64,000 bases of DNA from MPNP01 sp026709725 (GCA_965200805.1 OZ241384.1:124001-188000); one strand, 5' to 3'. Shown: positions 36,485 to 45,619, counted from the first letter of the stretch. Notes: a model not told the origin generated them from the letters alone. Program-made: numbers and translations.

Positions 36485-36962
36485 CTATGGTTTCCGGTGC
36501 TTCAATGCTGTCCATGCCGCAAATGCTCTTTTATCCTTGATGCTGGAGTTCTTCAGCTCTTTAATCACAGTCCGGGTGGCATCAGTCTCTGTCCAGACAT
36601 CGGCCCGCGTGAATGAGCTGAGAGGGTCATAGTCGGCCTGGTGTCGGCGGTTCTGCAGTTCTATCAACTTGACGGCAAATCTCTGGATTTCCGGAGGAAA
36701 CTGACACATCACCCCCTGGTTCATGCATTGCGTCTTGGCATGTCCGTGGTCCACAGCCCGATAGACTTGTCTCCACGCCATCTGGCTTCGCAAAGCGCAG
36801 CTTGTGCCGATAAAGGAATCGGCACAGTTGCGGCACAGCGCATGGAACATGGCGTAATAAGCCGTGCTCATGGCACGCTTGAGATCCGACTGTCGGGGTT
36901 TGCCCTTGCGGCCTTTTGTCCAGAAGCCGCCGCGCACTGACAATCAGGTCATTGGGCTGCAT
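36485..36962 (-). CDS. HEPN-domain protein, frameshifted near its start
   Basis: The natural protein appears to begin MQPNDLIVSARRLLDK at 36962 and continue, one frame over, GRKGKPRQSDLKRAMSTAYYA. Dropping one A from the AAAA run at 36914-36917 joins them. The body has the HEPN fold, with AMSTAYYAMFHALC in helix 1 and NRRHQADYDP carrying the R/H residues in the last helix. HEPN proteins are often toxin RNases or partners of nucleotidyltransferases. The upstream 85-residue gene overlaps by 14 bases, as in two-gene toxin-antitoxin units. The frameshift may be real or a sequencing error. Confidence 0.7.
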
Positions 36963-37206
36963 CAGGGAGCTGCTCGGCGACATCCTCTTCCGTCATGTAG
37001 CTGAAGACCGGAAAGCGGTCTGTTCCTTCCTCAAAGAGTTTGATCCACGCCAGACGGCCCAATTCCAGAACCTTGTCGGGATCCAGTGTATGGTCTTTCT
37101 CACCGAGTACCACTTGAACACGCAGGATGGGATCGCCATCAAAGCCTTCGGCTTCCGTAGGGATTACATCCGCAATCGGTGTTGGCGCGAGTTGGTCCTT
37201 GACCAT
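36949..37206 (-). CDS. Small protein paired with the HEPN gene
   Basis: An 85-residue acidic protein (MVKDQLAPTPIADVIPTEAE; later LEGGRLAW-like helix LELGRLAWIKLFEEGTDRF, and SYMTEEDVAEQ). No family is recognised. Its stop overlaps the start of the HEPN gene by 14 bases, so they form an operon. The second gene being a HEPN protein suggests an antitoxin-like or substrate-recognition role, which is inference. Confidence 0.55.
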   Translation of the reverse strand: MVKDQLAPTPIADVIPTEAEGFDGDPILRVQVVLGEKDHTLDPDKVLELGRLAWIKLFEEGTDRFPVFSYMTEEDVAEQLPDAAQ

Positions 37207-37799
37207 CTGTATTATGAGCCCATTGATCCGCCGTCCTCACACCAAGAGATGGGTCCTTTGCAATCCCGAAGCATGGCACCACTCCGAACCACTCAGCCGG
37301 TATCATATCCCCAGCACTGCTGGCAAAGTCATCTCCGATACAGGGCGTGATCCCCGTATGGTGGACCCGGAGATCTGCATGTCCCCGATCATCTTCAATC
37401 CATAAACATCACATTCTACCGCGCTGCAATCGCCCCAGCCACCAGATCAATGAAAGCCGAGACACTCACCCCAATGGCTGCAGCGGTCAACACGAACCAC
37501 ATCATGATCCTGTGGGGCGGGATGCGTTGCGAACGGCGTCAGCGGCGATGCGCAATGTGTGCAGGACCGGCAGGACTGCAACACCGACGGCGGGACCTGG
37601 ATTCACAAGACCAACATGTGTCACACCGACAGCAAGTGACCGGACGGAACGGACACACCCGGGGCGATCGGCAGGCCGCCCCCTGTATTTTATGTTGCGC
37701 GATACAATTCCAGTCCAACCGCGGGGCACGAGAGGAACCTGAACAGCAGCCTGGATGCTGCCAATAGGGTCCGCACGGGGAAGTGTGGGGCCGCGGATC
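37207..37799. other. Intergenic stretch, no supported gene
   Basis: Several overlapping frames are open, but their composition is noise-like on both strands. Confidence 0.35.
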
Positions 37800-37937
37800 A
37801 GGCCGTCACAAACCCGAAGATCGTGAAGCCGAGGGCGACAATGGCGATCATTGCGAAAATCAGGCGCGTCTCGCGCTTGGCCCCCTCTGCATCCCGTCTA
37901 GCCATATCCTCCGCCAGGCGGGTGATCCGCTCGCACA
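37800..37937 (-). pseudogene. Remnant or micro-gene of a coiled-coil membrane protein
   Basis: A leftward frame reads LAEDMARRDAEGAKRETRL followed by a membrane helix (IFAMIAIVALGFTIFGFVTA) and a stop at 37800. It resembles the C-terminal anchor of DUF1640-like coiled-coil proteins. It could be a 35-residue membrane peptide starting at MARRDAEG, or the end of a lost gene. Confidence 0.4.
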
Positions 37938-38261
37938 CGCACGATCAGGGCTCCCGGTGTCCATGGCCCCAAGGGGGCAGTGGGGTTGGCGGGGATGTCA
38001 AGGGGGATCTTGGGACCAGGGGGCCGGGCAGCCTCTCACATCGCCGCAGGATCGGCGGCCTGGCCGGCCCGACCGACATCCCGCAGCACGGCATTGGCAA
38101 CGGTGTCGGCAGCGGCACAAGCCCCCTCGGTCGATGGGGCGGTCTCGGGCCGTGGGGACAGGGTCTGACGCGGGGGCTGTTCCTGCGCCAACCCTTCAAG
38201 GTTCGGGATTGAACCGTCATGCCTTCCCGGTCCTCCTTCGCGCCTGATCGCCCCCGGAGAT
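37938..38261. other. Intergenic, GC-rich, no supported gene
   Basis: The translation is repetitive in G, P and R on both strands. Nothing recognised. Confidence 0.35.
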
Positions 38262-38485
38262 CAACCGGGCGCCACTTTCCTCCTTGATGCGCAAGCGGAA
38301 GATGGGTCCTGGCTCGAACAGGACATGACCGGCGTCTTTTCCGGACCGCACTCCCCGACCACAAACTCTATCGCCACGATTTCCCAATCCATGCCCTCGA
38401 CCTTTATGAACAGCATCGGTGTAACCGCAAGGCCCTGACATGGACCCCTGCACGGGCAACCGAATCTGAACGTATGGCTGCCTGA
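38262..38485 (+). pseudogene. Decayed 3' end of an oxidosqualene cyclase gene
   Basis: The DNA parallels the last 220 bases of the fusion gene (18252-18472). It has ATFLLDAQAEDGSW-like codons, GAACAGGACATGACCGG against GAGCAGGACATGGCCGG, TATGAACAGC, and an end of GAACGTATGGCTGCCTGA against GAACGCATGGTTGCATGA. A few indels break the frame. It lies about 200 bases before intact ispH, mirroring the intact cyclase and broken ispH at 18.5 kb. Confidence 0.85.
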
Positions 38486-38681
38486 CAATCCACGCCCGGT
38501 TGTGCATGGTCCAGAGACCCGTTGGCCGCTCCGCCCCGCTCCCACATGCTACACCCGGGGACGGCTCAGAACTGCCATTGCCCTCCGGCAATGAATTGCA
38601 TATAACGGATCTGTCGGGATGATCGCCGTGGGTGATCCTCTCCCGTGGTCCGGCGTTCGGGTATGATACGGGTGAAAGAGT

Positions 38682-39677
38682 ATGGGGAGCACAGTCATTG
38701 GTTCCACCTCTGAAAAGAGGCCGATCAAAATTTTCCTTCCCCGTCCCCGGGGGTTTTGCGCAGGTGTTGTCCGCGCGGTCGACATCGTCGAAAAGGCGTT
38801 GAAACTGTATGGCTCTCCGGTCTATGTCCGTCATGAAATTGTCCACAACAGGCATGTGGTTGAAAGCCTTCGCAAGATCGGAGCAATCTTCGTCGAGGAG
38901 GTTGAGGAAATTCCGGTGGGCGCTGTCACTGTCTTCAGTGCGCACGGGATCTCACGGCGCGTACAGGAAGATGCCAAACTGCGAAATCTCCACACGATTG
39001 ATGCGACATGTCCATTGGTTATCAAGGTTCATAATGAGGCCCGTCGTTATGCCAGGATGGGGCACGAGATCGTGCTTATTGGTCATGAAGGCCATCCGGA
39101 AGTCGAGGGAACGCTTGGTCAGGTCAAGGGCAAGATCACCCTGATTTCCACCGTGGAAGAAGTCAAGACCCTGCAACCAACCGATCACGGCAGGATCGCC
39201 TATGTCACCCAGACAACCCTGAGCGTTGATGATACAAGAGAGATTGTTGCTGCGCTCAAAAAACGCTTTCCTGAGATTACTGGCCCCAGAGCGGAAGATA
39301 TCTGCTATGCAACCCAGAATCGCCAGCATGCCGTCAAAAAACTGATGGATATCTGTGAACTGGTTCTTGTCATTGGAGCCCAAAACAGTTCAAACTCAAA
39401 CAGACTTAGGGAGATATGTGAAACCGGCGGAGTGCAGAGTTACCTGATTCCTGATGCAAGTGCCATTAAACTTGAGTGGTTCCAAGGTGTTGATTCTGTG
39501 GGAATCACTGCGGGTGCCTCTGCCCCGGAGATCCTGGTTGAAGGTCTCGTCTCCCGGCTGAACACACTGTTTGATACAACGGTCGAGGATCTTGATGTCG
39601 TTGAAGAAAATGTCTTCTTCCGACTGCCGCGCGAGCTGAGACTGCCCGGCGAGCCACAAATTCCCAAGATCCGGTAA
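38682..39677 (+). CDS. ispH: 4-hydroxy-3-methylbut-2-enyl diphosphate reductase
   Basis: A 331-residue protein with the three cysteines of the [4Fe-4S] cluster: C26 (RGFCAG), C110 (DATCPL) and C208 (DICYATQNRQ). The catalytic Glu region (VTQTTLS) and SNSNRL phosphate loop are also present. It makes IPP and DMAPP, the last step of the MEP pathway, and so feeds squalene and sterol formation. It is convergent with squalene synthase. A TATGAT -10-like hexamer lies about 15 bases before the start. A broken copy is found at 18672-20104. Confidence 0.96.
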   Translation: MGSTVIGSTSEKRPIKIFLPRPRGFCAGVVRAVDIVEKALKLYGSPVYVRHEIVHNRHVVESLRKIGAIFVEEVEEIPVGAVTVFSAHGISRRVQEDAKLRNLHTIDATCPLVIKVHNEARRYARMGHEIVLIGHEGHPEVEGTLGQVKGKITLISTVEEVKTLQPTDHGRIAYVTQTTLSVDDTREIVAALKKRFPEITGPRAEDICYATQNRQHAVKKLMDICELVLVIGAQNSSNSNRLREICETGGVQSYLIPDASAIKLEWFQGVDSVGITAGASAPEILVEGLVSRLNTLFDTTVEDLDVVEENVFFRLPRELRLPGEPQIPKIR

Positions 39678-39694
39678 GATCCGGGAATTTTTTC
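39659..39694 (+). terminator. Rho-independent terminator overlapping the ispH stop
   Basis: AAATTCCC at 39659-39666 pairs with GGGAATTT at 39684-39691, and the downstream arm runs into a T-tract (TTTTTT to 39694). The stop codon of ispH lies in the loop. Confidence 0.6.
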
Positions 39695-39786
39695 CTTTCA
39701 TGCTTCCCATCCGATGACATCTCATCCACCTTCGCACTCCGCCTTGATCATGGAGGGTCGTGGAACCGCTTGAGCGGTGGTGTGAC

Positions 39787-40821
39787 TTATGGCAAGCCGC
39801 GACTGAGCCCGGAAAACAGCAGGCGCAAAGCGAAATCAGAACGGGTGGTCAGATTTGTTGCCATAATGACCATCTTCACGTTCCGACGGGAAATCTTGAC
39901 ATCTTTGCCTTCGGCATAAGACGGGATGGCTGCAATTCGCCGCAGGGTCAGAACAGCCATACCAAGCGCCCAGAGGCAGTGGCGGCGAATCCCGGTTTCC
40001 TCGACCGGTATCAGCAGGATATATTTCAGGGCCTTATCAAGATGCTGTCGGGCAATCCCGACAAGCTCACGAATCCCGGACATCATCCTCATATTGTCCT
40101 GCCCCGCCGCGACCGTACTGAGGTCGACACCATGAGCGGCAAAGACATCGCGTGGCAGCCAGCAGGCCCCACGACTCCGATCTTCCCAGATATCCTTGAG
40201 GATATTTGTCATCTGCAACCCCTGACCGAAGGACAGCGCAAGGGGCATCAACCGGTCCCGTCGGGCCTTAATCAAGGGTGAGTGATCACAGAAGAGATCC
40301 GTCAACATTTCACCGACAACACCGGCTACGGCATAACAGTAACGGTCCATCGCAGGCATGTCCGCAAGCCCTGCCACTCCGGATGTCTGCTGGAATTCCA
40401 TCATTTGTCTTGTCATAATCCGAACGCAGCGCTTCAGTGCCTTTTGCTTGGCCATCGACAGGCTGTGTGTAATGCGAATGACCCTGGCTGTCTGCCGGAT
40501 GAGATCGTGCTCAGCGGGAAGCGCCGACGATGACAGGCATTTGCCGAGTTCCGCCGCAAAATCCTCTGCGGTCGCCGTCCCGGCAATAACCTCAACAAAT
40601 TGATCGCCAAAGCCTTCCTTGACCTGTGCCGACATGGTCGGTTCGTCTTCAATTGTATCCGCGATCCGGCAGAGAAGATAGGCATTGCCAACAGCCACGC
40701 ACAGCGCACCGGGCAACTGGGGGATGGTCAGGGCAAATGTCCGCGAGACATCCTCAAGAATGGCATTCTGATACGCGATATCGTCGAGCAGGTCCACGTT
40801 ATCGCCGCTTGATGTCGTCAC
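39787..40821 (-). CDS. Squalene/phytoene synthase family protein, probable squalene synthase
   Basis: A 344-residue all-helical prenyl synthase. Both Asp-rich motifs are present: ADTIEDEP in the first half and LKDIWEDRSRGACWLP in the second. SRTFALTIPQLPG marks the N-terminus and YCYAVAGVVGEMLTDLF a core helix. It condenses two farnesyl diphosphates; next to ispH and with a cyclase in the same region, squalene is the likely product rather than phytoene. The start is GTG 40821 with GGAG nine bases upstream. A decayed copy lies at 20105-20295. The C-terminus has no membrane anchor as in fungal and animal enzymes. Confidence 0.88.
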   Translation of the reverse strand: MTTSSGDNVDLLDDIAYQNAILEDVSRTFALTIPQLPGALCVAVGNAYLLCRIADTIEDEPTMSAQVKEGFGDQFVEVIAGTATAEDFAAELGKCLSSSALPAEHDLIRQTARVIRITHSLSMAKQKALKRCVRIMTRQMMEFQQTSGVAGLADMPAMDRYCYAVAGVVGEMLTDLFCDHSPLIKARRDRLMPLALSFGQGLQMTNILKDIWEDRSRGACWLPRDVFAAHGVDLSTVAAGQDNMRMMSGIRELVGIARQHLDKALKYILLIPVEETGIRRHCLWALGMAVLTLRRIAAIPSYAEGKDVKISRRNVKMVIMATNLTTRSDFALRLLFSGLSRGLP

Positions 40822-41241
40822 ATTGCGATCTCCAGACGGCTACAGCACCGGTTGACGGGACTTTTACCAAAGCCTTCCAATTCATGAAAGGGGATTCAAA
40901 AGGAGCGTGTACGCATTTCTCAGCAAGACCGATACCCCGACTTTCCCGCTCACGCAAGTCCTATCCATGGATGTTTCTGTCACTTGCCAGTCTCCGGGAC
41001 AGAGCAGAGGCCATGACAGGGAAGGGTCAGGATGAGGGGTCGCCATACAGGCACCATCACATCTCCTCCCGGACTCTTGGTTCTCTACCTGACAGGCAGC
41101 ACTTTCCCTACCCCGTGACGCACATGATGGCCTCTTGAGGCACTCAACCGGCTCGTATGTCAACGAACCCAAAGACATGTCATGGGACCGAGCCCGGATG
41201 ATCAGAATACTGATTTCGGCTGCACATTAAAGATTGCCAGC
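40822..41241. other. Intergenic, between squalene synthase and the ABC transporter
   Basis: No gene is supported. It must hold divergent promoters. Confidence 0.35.
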
Positions 41242-41257
41242 ATCCCATAATTGGGAT
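41242..41257. promoter_or_regulatory. Palindrome upstream of the sugar-binding protein, candidate operator
   Basis: ATCCCA-N4-TGGGAT is a perfect 6+6 inverted repeat ending 36 bases before the start codon, a usual site for a repressor. The regulator is unknown; no iolR is in the window. Confidence 0.4.
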
Positions 41258-41293
41258 AAGGTCGGCACTTTAGCTTTTGTGGAGGAAAAAGAC

Positions 41294-42241
41294 ATGAAAT
41301 CTCTTTTGACAACCCTTGCCGCTGGTGCAGCATTTCTCGCCGCACCGATGGCGGCTGTGGCTGATGGCCATGATCAGCTCAAATATGTCCTTGTCAGCCA
41401 TGCGCCGGACAGCGACAGTTGGTGGAATACCATCAAAAACGGAATCGCGCTCGCCGGCGGACAGATGGGGGTCGATGTGGAATACCGCAACCCACCGACT
41501 GGCGATCTTGCTGACATGGCCCGGATTATCGAGCAGGCAGCAGCAGCAGGTCCGAATGGCATCATCACCACGCTCTCTGACTATGATGTGCTGCAGGGGC
41601 CAATCAAGGATGCCGTTGCATCTGGAATTGATGTTATCATCATGAATTCCGGCACCCCCGAACAGGCGCGGGAGGTGGGAGCGCTGATGTATGTCGGCCA
41701 ACCCGAATATGACGCAGGTCATGCCGCTGGGCTGCGGGCAAAAGGTGATGGCGTCGGATCATTCCTTTGTGTGAATCACTACATTTCGTCACCATCATCG
41801 GTTGAGCGTTGTCAGGGTTTTGCTGATGCGCTCGGCGTCGACCTTGGCAATCAGATGATTGACAGCGGTCAGGATCCGGCTGAAATCAAGAACCGGGTTC
41901 TGGCTTACCTGAATGCCAATCCAGATACGGATGCAATTCTAACTCTTGGTCCAACTTCGGCTGATCCAACCATCCTCGCACTTGAGGAAAATGGCATGGC
42001 AGGCGACATCTACTTCGGGACGTTTGATCTCGGCAGCGAGATCGTCAAGGCAATCAAGGCAGATGTGATCAACTGGGGAATTGATCAACAGCCATTCCTG
42101 CAGGCGTATCTGCCTGTTGTGGTGTTGGCCAACTACCATCGTTACGGCGTTCTGCCGGGCAACAACATAAACTCAGGCCCCGGTTTTGTCACCAAGGATG
42201 GTCTTGAGCTTGTGGAAAAATATGCCGGCGAATATCGCTGA
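41294..42241 (+). CDS. Sugar (probably myo-inositol) ABC transporter, periplasmic binding protein
   Basis: A 315-residue protein with a signal peptide (MKSLLTTLAAGAAFLAAP, cleavage near VADG) and a type I periplasmic-binding fold of the ribose/RbsB group (VLVSHAPDSDSWW, GIITTLSD, PGFVTKDGLELV). It captures a sugar for the permease and ATPase encoded next. Because inositol catabolic genes fill the same region, myo-inositol or a related polyol is the likely ligand, but this is inferred. GGAGGAAAAAGAC before ATG 41294 is an excellent ribosome binding site. Confidence 0.88.
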   Translation: MKSLLTTLAAGAAFLAAPMAAVADGHDQLKYVLVSHAPDSDSWWNTIKNGIALAGGQMGVDVEYRNPPTGDLADMARIIEQAAAAGPNGIITTLSDYDVLQGPIKDAVASGIDVIIMNSGTPEQAREVGALMYVGQPEYDAGHAAGLRAKGDGVGSFLCVNHYISSPSSVERCQGFADALGVDLGNQMIDSGQDPAEIKNRVLAYLNANPDTDAILTLGPTSADPTILALEENGMAGDIYFGTFDLGSEIVKAIKADVINWGIDQQPFLQAYLPVVVLANYHRYGVLPGNNINSGPGFVTKDGLELVEKYAGEYR

Positions 42242-42277
42242 TTGCACCGGCACACATCAGGATTGATACCATTACCA

Positions 42278-42301
42278 GGGGCGGCTTCGCTGGGCCGCCC
42301 C
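42278..42301 (+). promoter_or_regulatory. GC-rich stem-loop between binding-protein and permease genes
   Basis: GGGGCGGC pairs with GCCGCCCC around an 8-base loop; there is no T-run. Such intercistronic hairpins commonly protect the binding-protein message and lower downstream expression. Confidence 0.65.
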
Positions 42302-42338
42302 CGGCCCGGATTACTGAATCATCGAGAATTACGATCTG

Positions 42339-43442
42339 ATGTCGGGAACAGACGAACGCATCAAGGAGATGTCGCCATTACGGCGGGCGCTCATCCGACC
42401 TGAACTTGGTGGAATCGTGGGGACCATTGCCGTCTTCACTTTCTTTCTTCTGACTGCATTTGACAGTGGCATGTTCAACGCACAGGGCGTTCTGAACTGG
42501 TCGATTGTCTCAGCCCAGTTCATGATTATTGCCGTTGGAGCCTGCCTCCTGATGATCGCAGGTGAATTTGATCTTTCTGTGGGTTCAATGATCGGGTTCT
42601 CCGGCATGATGATCGCCATCTTCTCGGTCACGTTGAGCTGGCCGGTATGGCTGGCCATTGTCGTGACCTTTGCCATGGCAGTTGCCATCGGAGCCCTGAA
42701 TGGATTTATCGTCATTCGAACCGGACTTCCGAGTTTTATCGTTACGCTCGCTTTTCTGTTCATTCTCCGCGGTTTCACGATCTACCTGCCGCAAACCATC
42801 GAACGAAAAACCATCATCGGCGGCATTCGTGAGGCTGCAGAAGGGGACTGGCTCGCTCCGCTATTTGGCGGCAAGATTTTCCAGGGACTGTTCGTCTGGA
42901 TGGGCGACAATGGAATCATCGCAACGTTTGAACGCGGCACTCGAGCCGGCCAACCAGTTGTCGATGGCATACCCATGCTGATTGTCTGGGCAATCCTGCT
43001 GGTTCTCTTCGGTCACATTCTGCTGACCAAGACCCGCTTCGGCAACTGGATCTATGCCGCAGGAGGTGATGCCCAAGCTGCCCGCTATGCCGGCGTTCCT
43101 GTCAATCGTGTCAAGATACTCATGTTCATGTTTACCGCATTCTGCGCGACAGTCTTTGCGGCTTGCCAGGTGATGGAATTCGGCTCGGCCGGCGCCGACA
43201 GGGGGCTCTTGAAGGAGTTCGAGGCCATTATTGCAGTGGTGATCGGGGGTGCACTTCTCACAGGCGGTTATGGCTCGGTCATCGGAGCGGCGCTTGGGGC
43301 CCTGATCTTCGGTGTCGTTCAGCAGGGCCTTTTCTTCGCCGGTGTCGAGAGTTCCCTCTTCCGGGTCTTTCTTGGAATCATTCTGCTCGGGGCCGTCATC
43401 CTGAACACATATATCCGGCGCATGATCACGGGGGAGCGATGA
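42339..43442 (+). CDS. Sugar ABC transporter permease (RbsC/FrcC type)
   Basis: A 367-residue protein with about ten membrane helices and the branched-sugar permease pattern (GEFDLSVGSMIGFSGM, GALNGFIVIRTGLPSFIVTL, AVVIGGALLTGGYGSVIGA). It forms the channel for the binding protein upstream. An inserted periplasmic or cytoplasmic loop (about residues 145-205) is longer than in RbsC but usual for the FrcC-like group. Confidence 0.9.
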   Translation: MSGTDERIKEMSPLRRALIRPELGGIVGTIAVFTFFLLTAFDSGMFNAQGVLNWSIVSAQFMIIAVGACLLMIAGEFDLSVGSMIGFSGMMIAIFSVTLSWPVWLAIVVTFAMAVAIGALNGFIVIRTGLPSFIVTLAFLFILRGFTIYLPQTIERKTIIGGIREAAEGDWLAPLFGGKIFQGLFVWMGDNGIIATFERGTRAGQPVVDGIPMLIVWAILLVLFGHILLTKTRFGNWIYAAGGDAQAARYAGVPVNRVKILMFMFTAFCATVFAACQVMEFGSAGADRGLLKEFEAIIAVVIGGALLTGGYGSVIGAALGALIFGVVQQGLFFAGVESSLFRVFLGIILLGAVILNTYIRRMITGER

Positions 43443-43443
43443 C

Positions 43444-44238
43444 ATGAGCACCGGGGCCAGGCACGAGCCTATCATCAGGATGAAGATGATTGAGAAGCAT
43501 TTCGGTCGCGTTATTGCGCTTGCCGGCGTATCCGTCGATGTTCACCAGGGCGAGTGTCACTGCCTCCTCGGCGATAACGGGGCGGGCAAATCAACCTTTA
43601 TCAAAACGATGAGCGGTGTCCACAAGCCAACGCATGGCGAAATTCTCTTTGAGGGTGAAACCATGGAGTTTGCCGACCCGCGTGATGCAATCTCTGCCGG
43701 TATTGCCACTGTCTACCAGGATCTGGCCATGATTCCACTGATGTCCGTGACGAGGAATTTCTTCATGGGCAACGAGCCGGTGAAGAAGCGGATGGGAATC
43801 CCGTTCTATGACAAGGCATATGCGGACCGGGTCACGATGGAAGAAATGCGAAAAATGGGGATCAGCCTGCGTGGTCCCGATCAGGCCGTCGGAACGCTTT
43901 CGGGTGGGGAGCGTCAGACGGTGGCGATTGCCCGCTCTGTCCATTTCGGTGCCAAGGTCCTGATCCTTGACGAGCCAACCTCGGCACTTGGCGTCCGGCA
44001 AACCTCGAATGTTCTGGCCACCATCGACAAGGTTCGCAAGCAGGGCATTGCAGTCGTCTTCATCACCCACAATGTTCGCCATGCCCTTGCCGTTGGTGAT
44101 CGCTTCACGGTTCTCAATCGCGGCAAGACTCTCGGCACAGCCAAACGTGGTGAGATCACTCCCGATGAGTTGCAGGACATGATGGCTGGCGGTCAGGAAC
44201 TGGCCGAACTTGAGGGTTCACTGGGCGGCACAGTCTGA
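43444..44238 (+). CDS. Sugar ABC transporter ATP-binding protein, single domain (FrcA type)
   Basis: A 264-residue ATPase with Walker A GDNGAGKST, the signature LSGGERQT, Walker B VLILDEP and the switch His (FITHN). Most RbsA-type importers have two fused ATPase domains; this one has a single domain, as in FrcA. It starts one base after the permease stop and completes the importer. An accessory island begins immediately downstream. Confidence 0.92.
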   Translation: MSTGARHEPIIRMKMIEKHFGRVIALAGVSVDVHQGECHCLLGDNGAGKSTFIKTMSGVHKPTHGEILFEGETMEFADPRDAISAGIATVYQDLAMIPLMSVTRNFFMGNEPVKKRMGIPFYDKAYADRVTMEEMRKMGISLRGPDQAVGTLSGGERQTVAIARSVHFGAKVLILDEPTSALGVRQTSNVLATIDKVRKQGIAVVFITHNVRHALAVGDRFTVLNRGKTLGTAKRGEITPDELQDMMAGGQELAELEGSLGGTV

Positions 44239-44574
44239 TCCATCTCGTCAACCCTTCAGGGATCGTGCATGCGGGGTGCTCCGCTGATACATGCCCCACT
44301 TCAAATCTGAGCGCGACGACCGGGGGTCAATCGGAGGAAAGCTTGGGCGAACACGGCGGGGCCATTGACTGATCCCGGGGCCGGTTTTCGCTCCCTCACG
44401 TCAGCGCCTGGCCTTCCGGCCCCCATCAGGAGTCAAGGGGCGGGACATCACAGGACCGGGCGCATTGAGGGTCCTCTCCTTATCGCGGCCCTCCCTGCAC
44501 ATATGTTGGGCCCTCCCTCTGATGATTCTCCGGCGTCACCCACACGCCTGCACCACGCGGGGAATGTGCCATGC

Positions 44575-44609
44575 CGCGCGGCACGCCCCGCCAATGAGGG
44601 GATTGAGGC
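44575..44609 (+). repeat. Orphan CRISPR-repeat-like motif, copy 1
   Basis: A 35-base GC-rich motif ending in AATGAGGGGATTGAGGC. A near-identical copy (one deletion, one substitution) is at 45648-45681. The ATTGAARC ending and length recall type I CRISPR repeats, but there is no array. Confidence 0.6.
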
Positions 44610-44643
44610 CCGCACATGTTGGCTATCCATTGAACGAAGAGAG

Positions 44644-44740
44644 GGGACTGTCCATTGGTTGCACCATTATTGGCTCTGCATCACGTGAGAAGCGGCCGCA
44701 GTCTGTGGGACTGTCCATTGGTTGCACCATTATTGGCTCT
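44644..44740 (+). repeat. Two identical 34-bp direct repeats with a 29-bp spacer
   Basis: The sequence from GGGACTGTCCATTGGTTG to ATTGGCTCT occurs at 44644-44677 and again at 44707-44740, just upstream of the membrane protein gene. Confidence 0.9.
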
Positions 44741-44750
44741 ACCCCTGATC

Positions 44751-45551
44751 ATGGTTGCGTTGACCGCGGCTACAGCCACTTCAAGCTCGCGAGTGCAATC
44801 AAGAGAGGGTGATGCGATCAAGGCGGCAAAACAGGAGGTTATTGCCAGGTTAAACCAAGAGATTGAATCGACCGAAACAGACTTGAAGACATATCAACGG
44901 AAATCCCAAAACCATCTCCATGCGACGATCATATGCTGTATTCTGACGCTGTGCGCTTGGGTGATCGGTGAGTCTTCGAGGATCCTCCTTGCATTGTTTG
45001 CACTGCCTGTGTTGCTTGGGAGCGTTTACCAGTTCTCTGACATCTTGGTGTTATACCTGTTCGACCCCAATGTCAGGAATTTTCTCAAAAAACTAAGGGA
45101 TCACTGGACGGTTGATGAACAGAAATTCCAGCTCGCCTCTTTCCGAAGATCGGTGAACAGTACAGTCATAAGCCTGATCCGTGATCGTGTGGAACATAAG
45201 AGCGTGAAAGCGAAGATCAGGGATGAAGTCGGTGAACGCATCACATCGCTGAACTCGATTGAGACTCTCTTCCACAATGTCTTTGGCAGCAGTCAGGAAG
45301 AGATCGCCCGCCGAATCCATGAAGGGGTATTGGAGGAAGTCGATTTCAACGCCATCACGGAAAGACTGATCGCGACGATGTGGAGAGTCCTCATCAATAT
45401 CATGCTCTTTTCCCTCCTTGCTGTCGTTTTCCGTTACGCTGTCGTGGATCTGTCGGGATTTGAGTACGGTGCCGTAGCACTGTTTGCCAGTGCAAGCTTC
45501 ATTCCCTGTTTCCTCTTCCGGATGCATCGCCTGAAGTCAATCCAAACCTGA
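44751..45551 (+). CDS. Hypothetical membrane protein with coiled-coil segment
   Basis: From ATG 44751 the protein has 266 residues. The N-terminal 50 are charged and helical (KAAKQEVIARLNQEIEST, coiled-coil-like), then two membrane helices (about 65-95), a cytoplasmic helical domain of about 120 residues, and two final membrane helices. I recognise no family. The open frame extends upstream to 44655, but that part is translated direct repeat. Its AT-richer composition and flanking repeats suggest acquisition. It sits between two CRISPR-repeat-like motifs. Confidence 0.65.
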   Translation: MVALTAATATSSSRVQSREGDAIKAAKQEVIARLNQEIESTETDLKTYQRKSQNHLHATIICCILTLCAWVIGESSRILLALFALPVLLGSVYQFSDILVLYLFDPNVRNFLKKLRDHWTVDEQKFQLASFRRSVNSTVISLIRDRVEHKSVKAKIRDEVGERITSLNSIETLFHNVFGSSQEEIARRIHEGVLEEVDFNAITERLIATMWRVLINIMLFSLLAVVFRYAVVDLSGFEYGAVALFASASFIPCFLFRMHRLKSIQT

Positions 45552-45599
45552 GCATAGCCCCATACTGCTTTTCCTGCTGGCGGGTGCTGGGACAATTTC

Positions 45600-45619
45600 G
45601 ATGGGCAGGCCTGCCCATC
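45600..45619. promoter_or_regulatory. Perfect 20-bp palindrome after the membrane protein gene
   Basis: GATGGGCAGG is followed directly by its reverse complement CCTGCCCATC. It could form a hairpin in the 3' untranslated region or serve as a protein site. No T-run follows. Confidence 0.6.

Larger units (their letters stand above)
44239..44750. other. Intergenic, contains direct repeats and a CRISPR-repeat-like motif
   Basis: No gene is supported. See the separate entries for the motif at 44575 and the 34-base direct repeats at 44644 and 44707. Confidence 0.45.

Noticed and set aside
38217..38945. Leftward 242-codon frame over the cyclase remnant and ispH start
   Set aside because: Antisense shadow of ispH and of the decayed cyclase tail.
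44651..44700. Similarity of the direct-repeat region to the first codons of ispH
   Set aside because: Only about 12-15 bases agree (around CATTGGTT) and the match is interrupted; likely chance.
44644..44740. 34-bp repeats with 29-bp spacer as a minimal CRISPR
   Set aside because: Only two units, no second spacer, no cas genes, and the repeat differs from the CRISPR-like motif nearby.
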